From Candidatus Nanopelagicales bacterium (lineage in GTDB: Bacteria; Actinomycetota; Actinomycetes; S36-B12; UBA5976), in NCBI GenBank assembly GCA_021742025.1, contig JAIOWT010000017.1, positions 1 to 15,525 on the forward strand: DNA of 15,525 nucleotides. Reading direction: 5' to 3'. A program made the position numbers and the translations under genes. The notes beneath the pieces were generated by a model. The model searched no databases, was not told the origin of the DNA, and was given only the letters and a program-made list of their open reading frames with translations. Positions within the stretch are counted from its first letter, which is position 1, and every line of letters begins with the position of its first letter. Shown one piece after another: positions 14,544 through 15,525 of this stretch.

Positions 14544-15525
14544 TTACTGGTCCTTCAAAATCTGGCCGACGTATTTAGCAACAGCTCGGACTGCGCCCAT
14601 TGAGCCGGCATAATCCATTCGGGTTGGACCTAAAATTCCCATTGTTGCAAGCGCTTGATCTCCAGAGCCATAACCAACGGTTACGACGGAGGCACGCTGC
14701 AATTCTTCAACTGGATTCTCATGACCGATTCGCACTGTAAGTGAATCTGGTTCTGCTGCTTCACCAAACAACCGAAGTAATACCACATGCTCTTCGAGAG
14801 CCTCTAGAACTGGACCGACTGCAGTTGTGAAGTCTTCACCCACGCGAGCCAAGTTGGAAGTGCCGCCTACAACAACACGTTCTTCATTTTGCGAAACAAC
14901 AGCATCCAGGATTGTTGCAACCACGGTATTCACGGCTGGCTTGAATTCTGGCGCAAAACTATCTGCCATTCCTATTAACCGATCTGGCACATCGGTAAAC
15001 AATTGGCCATCCAAAGCAACATTTAATCTCGTTCGCAAGTCATGCATGAAATCATCTGGAACATTGCTCATCATTTCGACATTGCGCTGTTCAATCCGAC
15101 CAGTGTCAGCAATCAGGATCACCAAAAGTTTTGTGCTACCTGAACTAACTAACTCGATGTGTCGAACTGTACTTCTACCTAGCGATGGATATTGAACCAG
15201 AGCCACTTGCTTAGTTAATTGGGATAGCAAGCGAACTGTTCGGTTCATAACATCGTCAAGGTCAACTGCTTGATCAAGAAAAGATTGAATAGCTTTACGT
15301 TCTGGTTGCGACATCGGCTTAACGGCATTGAGTTTGTCAACAAACAGGCGGTAACCCTTGTCGGTTGGGATGCGTCCAGCGCTGGTGTGGGGCGCACTGA
15401 TGTAACCGTCTTCTTCAAGCGCGGACATGTCATTGCGAATGGTGGCCGAAGATACGCCAAGCGAATGGCGACCAGCCAAAGCCTTTGAGCCCACGGGCTC
15501 ATGGGTTTGGACATAGTCGTCAACA
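14544..15525 (-). CDS. hrcA: Heat-inducible transcription repressor HrcA (5' end outside window)
   Basis: Repressor of heat-shock genes that binds the CIRCE operator and is folded by GroEL. The frame runs from the window edge to a TAA at 14546-14544. The visible start reads [16 protein letters not shown], matching the VxxYVxTxEPVGSKxL helix-turn-helix region of HrcA, so only about 15-20 N-terminal codons are missing. The winged-helix domain continues with [20 protein letters not shown] and [16 protein letters not shown]; the GAF-like inserted and dimerisation domains follow, including [12 protein letters not shown] and the late block [18 protein letters not shown] that is diagnostic of the family. 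A GTG at 15494 could be mistaken for the start but lies inside the helix-turn-helix. It heads the run to era; its promoter and any CIRCE element are off the window. Confidence 0.94.
   Translation of the reverse strand, partial: VDDYVQTHEPVGSKALAGRHSLGVSSATIRNDMSALEEDGYISAPHTSAGRIPTDKGYRLFVDKLNAVKPMSQPERKAIQSFLDQAVDLDDVMNRTVRLLSQLTKQVALVQYPSLGRSTVRHIELVSSGSTKLLVILIADTGRIEQRNVEMMSNVPDDFMHDLRTRLNVALDGQLFTDVPDRLIGMADSFAPEFKPAVNTVVATILDAVVSQNEERVVVGGTSNLARVGEDFTTAVGPVLEALEEHVVLLRLFGEAAEPDSLTVRIGHENPVEELQRASVVTVGYGSGDQALATMGILGPTRMDYAGSMGAVRAVAKYVGQILKDQ

Noticed and set aside
15245..15523. Second minus-strand frame at the right edge
   Set aside because: It is out of frame with HrcA, whose helix-turn-helix sequence is intact and continuous to the window edge; the alternative has no recognisable features and no sign of a frameshift in hrcA is needed.
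1..15525. Mobile elements, CRISPR arrays, toxin-antitoxin pairs, phage or defence genes, tRNA/rRNA genes
   Set aside because: I looked for transposase motifs, terminal repeats, regularly spaced repeats and small paired genes and saw none; nearly every base is used by a conserved housekeeping gene.

Overview
The window is a compact chromosomal segment of a free-living Actinomycetota bacterium. The gene order hrcA-dnaJ-rsmE-HIT-phoH-ybeY-HlyC/CorC-(degenerate cytidine deaminase)-era, then recO-uppS, zur, glyS, dusB and dgt is a recognisable actinobacterial core neighbourhood. Zur carries every metal-ligand position I recall for mycobacterial FurB/Zur at a constant offset of three residues. G+C is moderate (lines I sampled ranged from about 40 to 57%, averaging in the upper 40s; not a full count). 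Genes overlap or nearly touch almost everywhere, and the largest non-coding gap is about 100 bp. This suggests a streamlined, moderate-GC lineage such as the freshwater acI/Nanopelagicales group; that placement is inference.

Layout, left to right. (A) 1-2676, minus strand: glyS, dusB and the first 40 codons of dgt, joined end to end (TGATG and TAAATG junctions). (B) 2732-3419, minus strand: an antibiotic-biosynthesis-monooxygenase-like protein and, upstream of it, a three-helix DUF6703-like membrane protein. (C) 3420-3521: the largest intergenic gap, a divergent control region with two inverted Zur-box-like 15-mers over a TTGACA promoter. (D) 3522-4651, plus strand: ZIP metal transporter then zur. 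(E) 4648-6183, minus strand: recO then uppS; uppS converges on zur with overlapping stop codons inside a small hairpin. (F) 6237-7337, plus strand: an AI-2E-family membrane protein, abutting the end of era. (G) 7338-15525, minus strand: a continuous ten-gene run from hrcA (5' end off the window) through dnaJ, rsmE, HIT, phoH, ybeY, HlyC/CorC-like, degenerate CDA-like, EamA transporter and era, with most junctions overlapping.

How the genes fit together. Region G joins heat-shock control (HrcA, DnaJ) to ribosome and rRNA maturation (RsmE, YbeY, Era, PhoH). Regions C-D look like a self-contained zinc circuit in which Zur would repress its own gene and a zinc importer. Regions A and E are housekeeping: tRNA charging and modification, dNTP hydrolysis, recombination and lipid-carrier synthesis.

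I see no mobile element, CRISPR array, tRNA/rRNA gene, phage gene or defence system, and no gene-free stretch over 300 bases. The most notable points are the mirrored Zur operators, the cysteine-free cytidine-deaminase relative locked between two genes, the EamA transporter overlapping its neighbours on both sides, and the uncharacterised gene pair facing the Zur control region. I do not find an obviously new multi-gene system.
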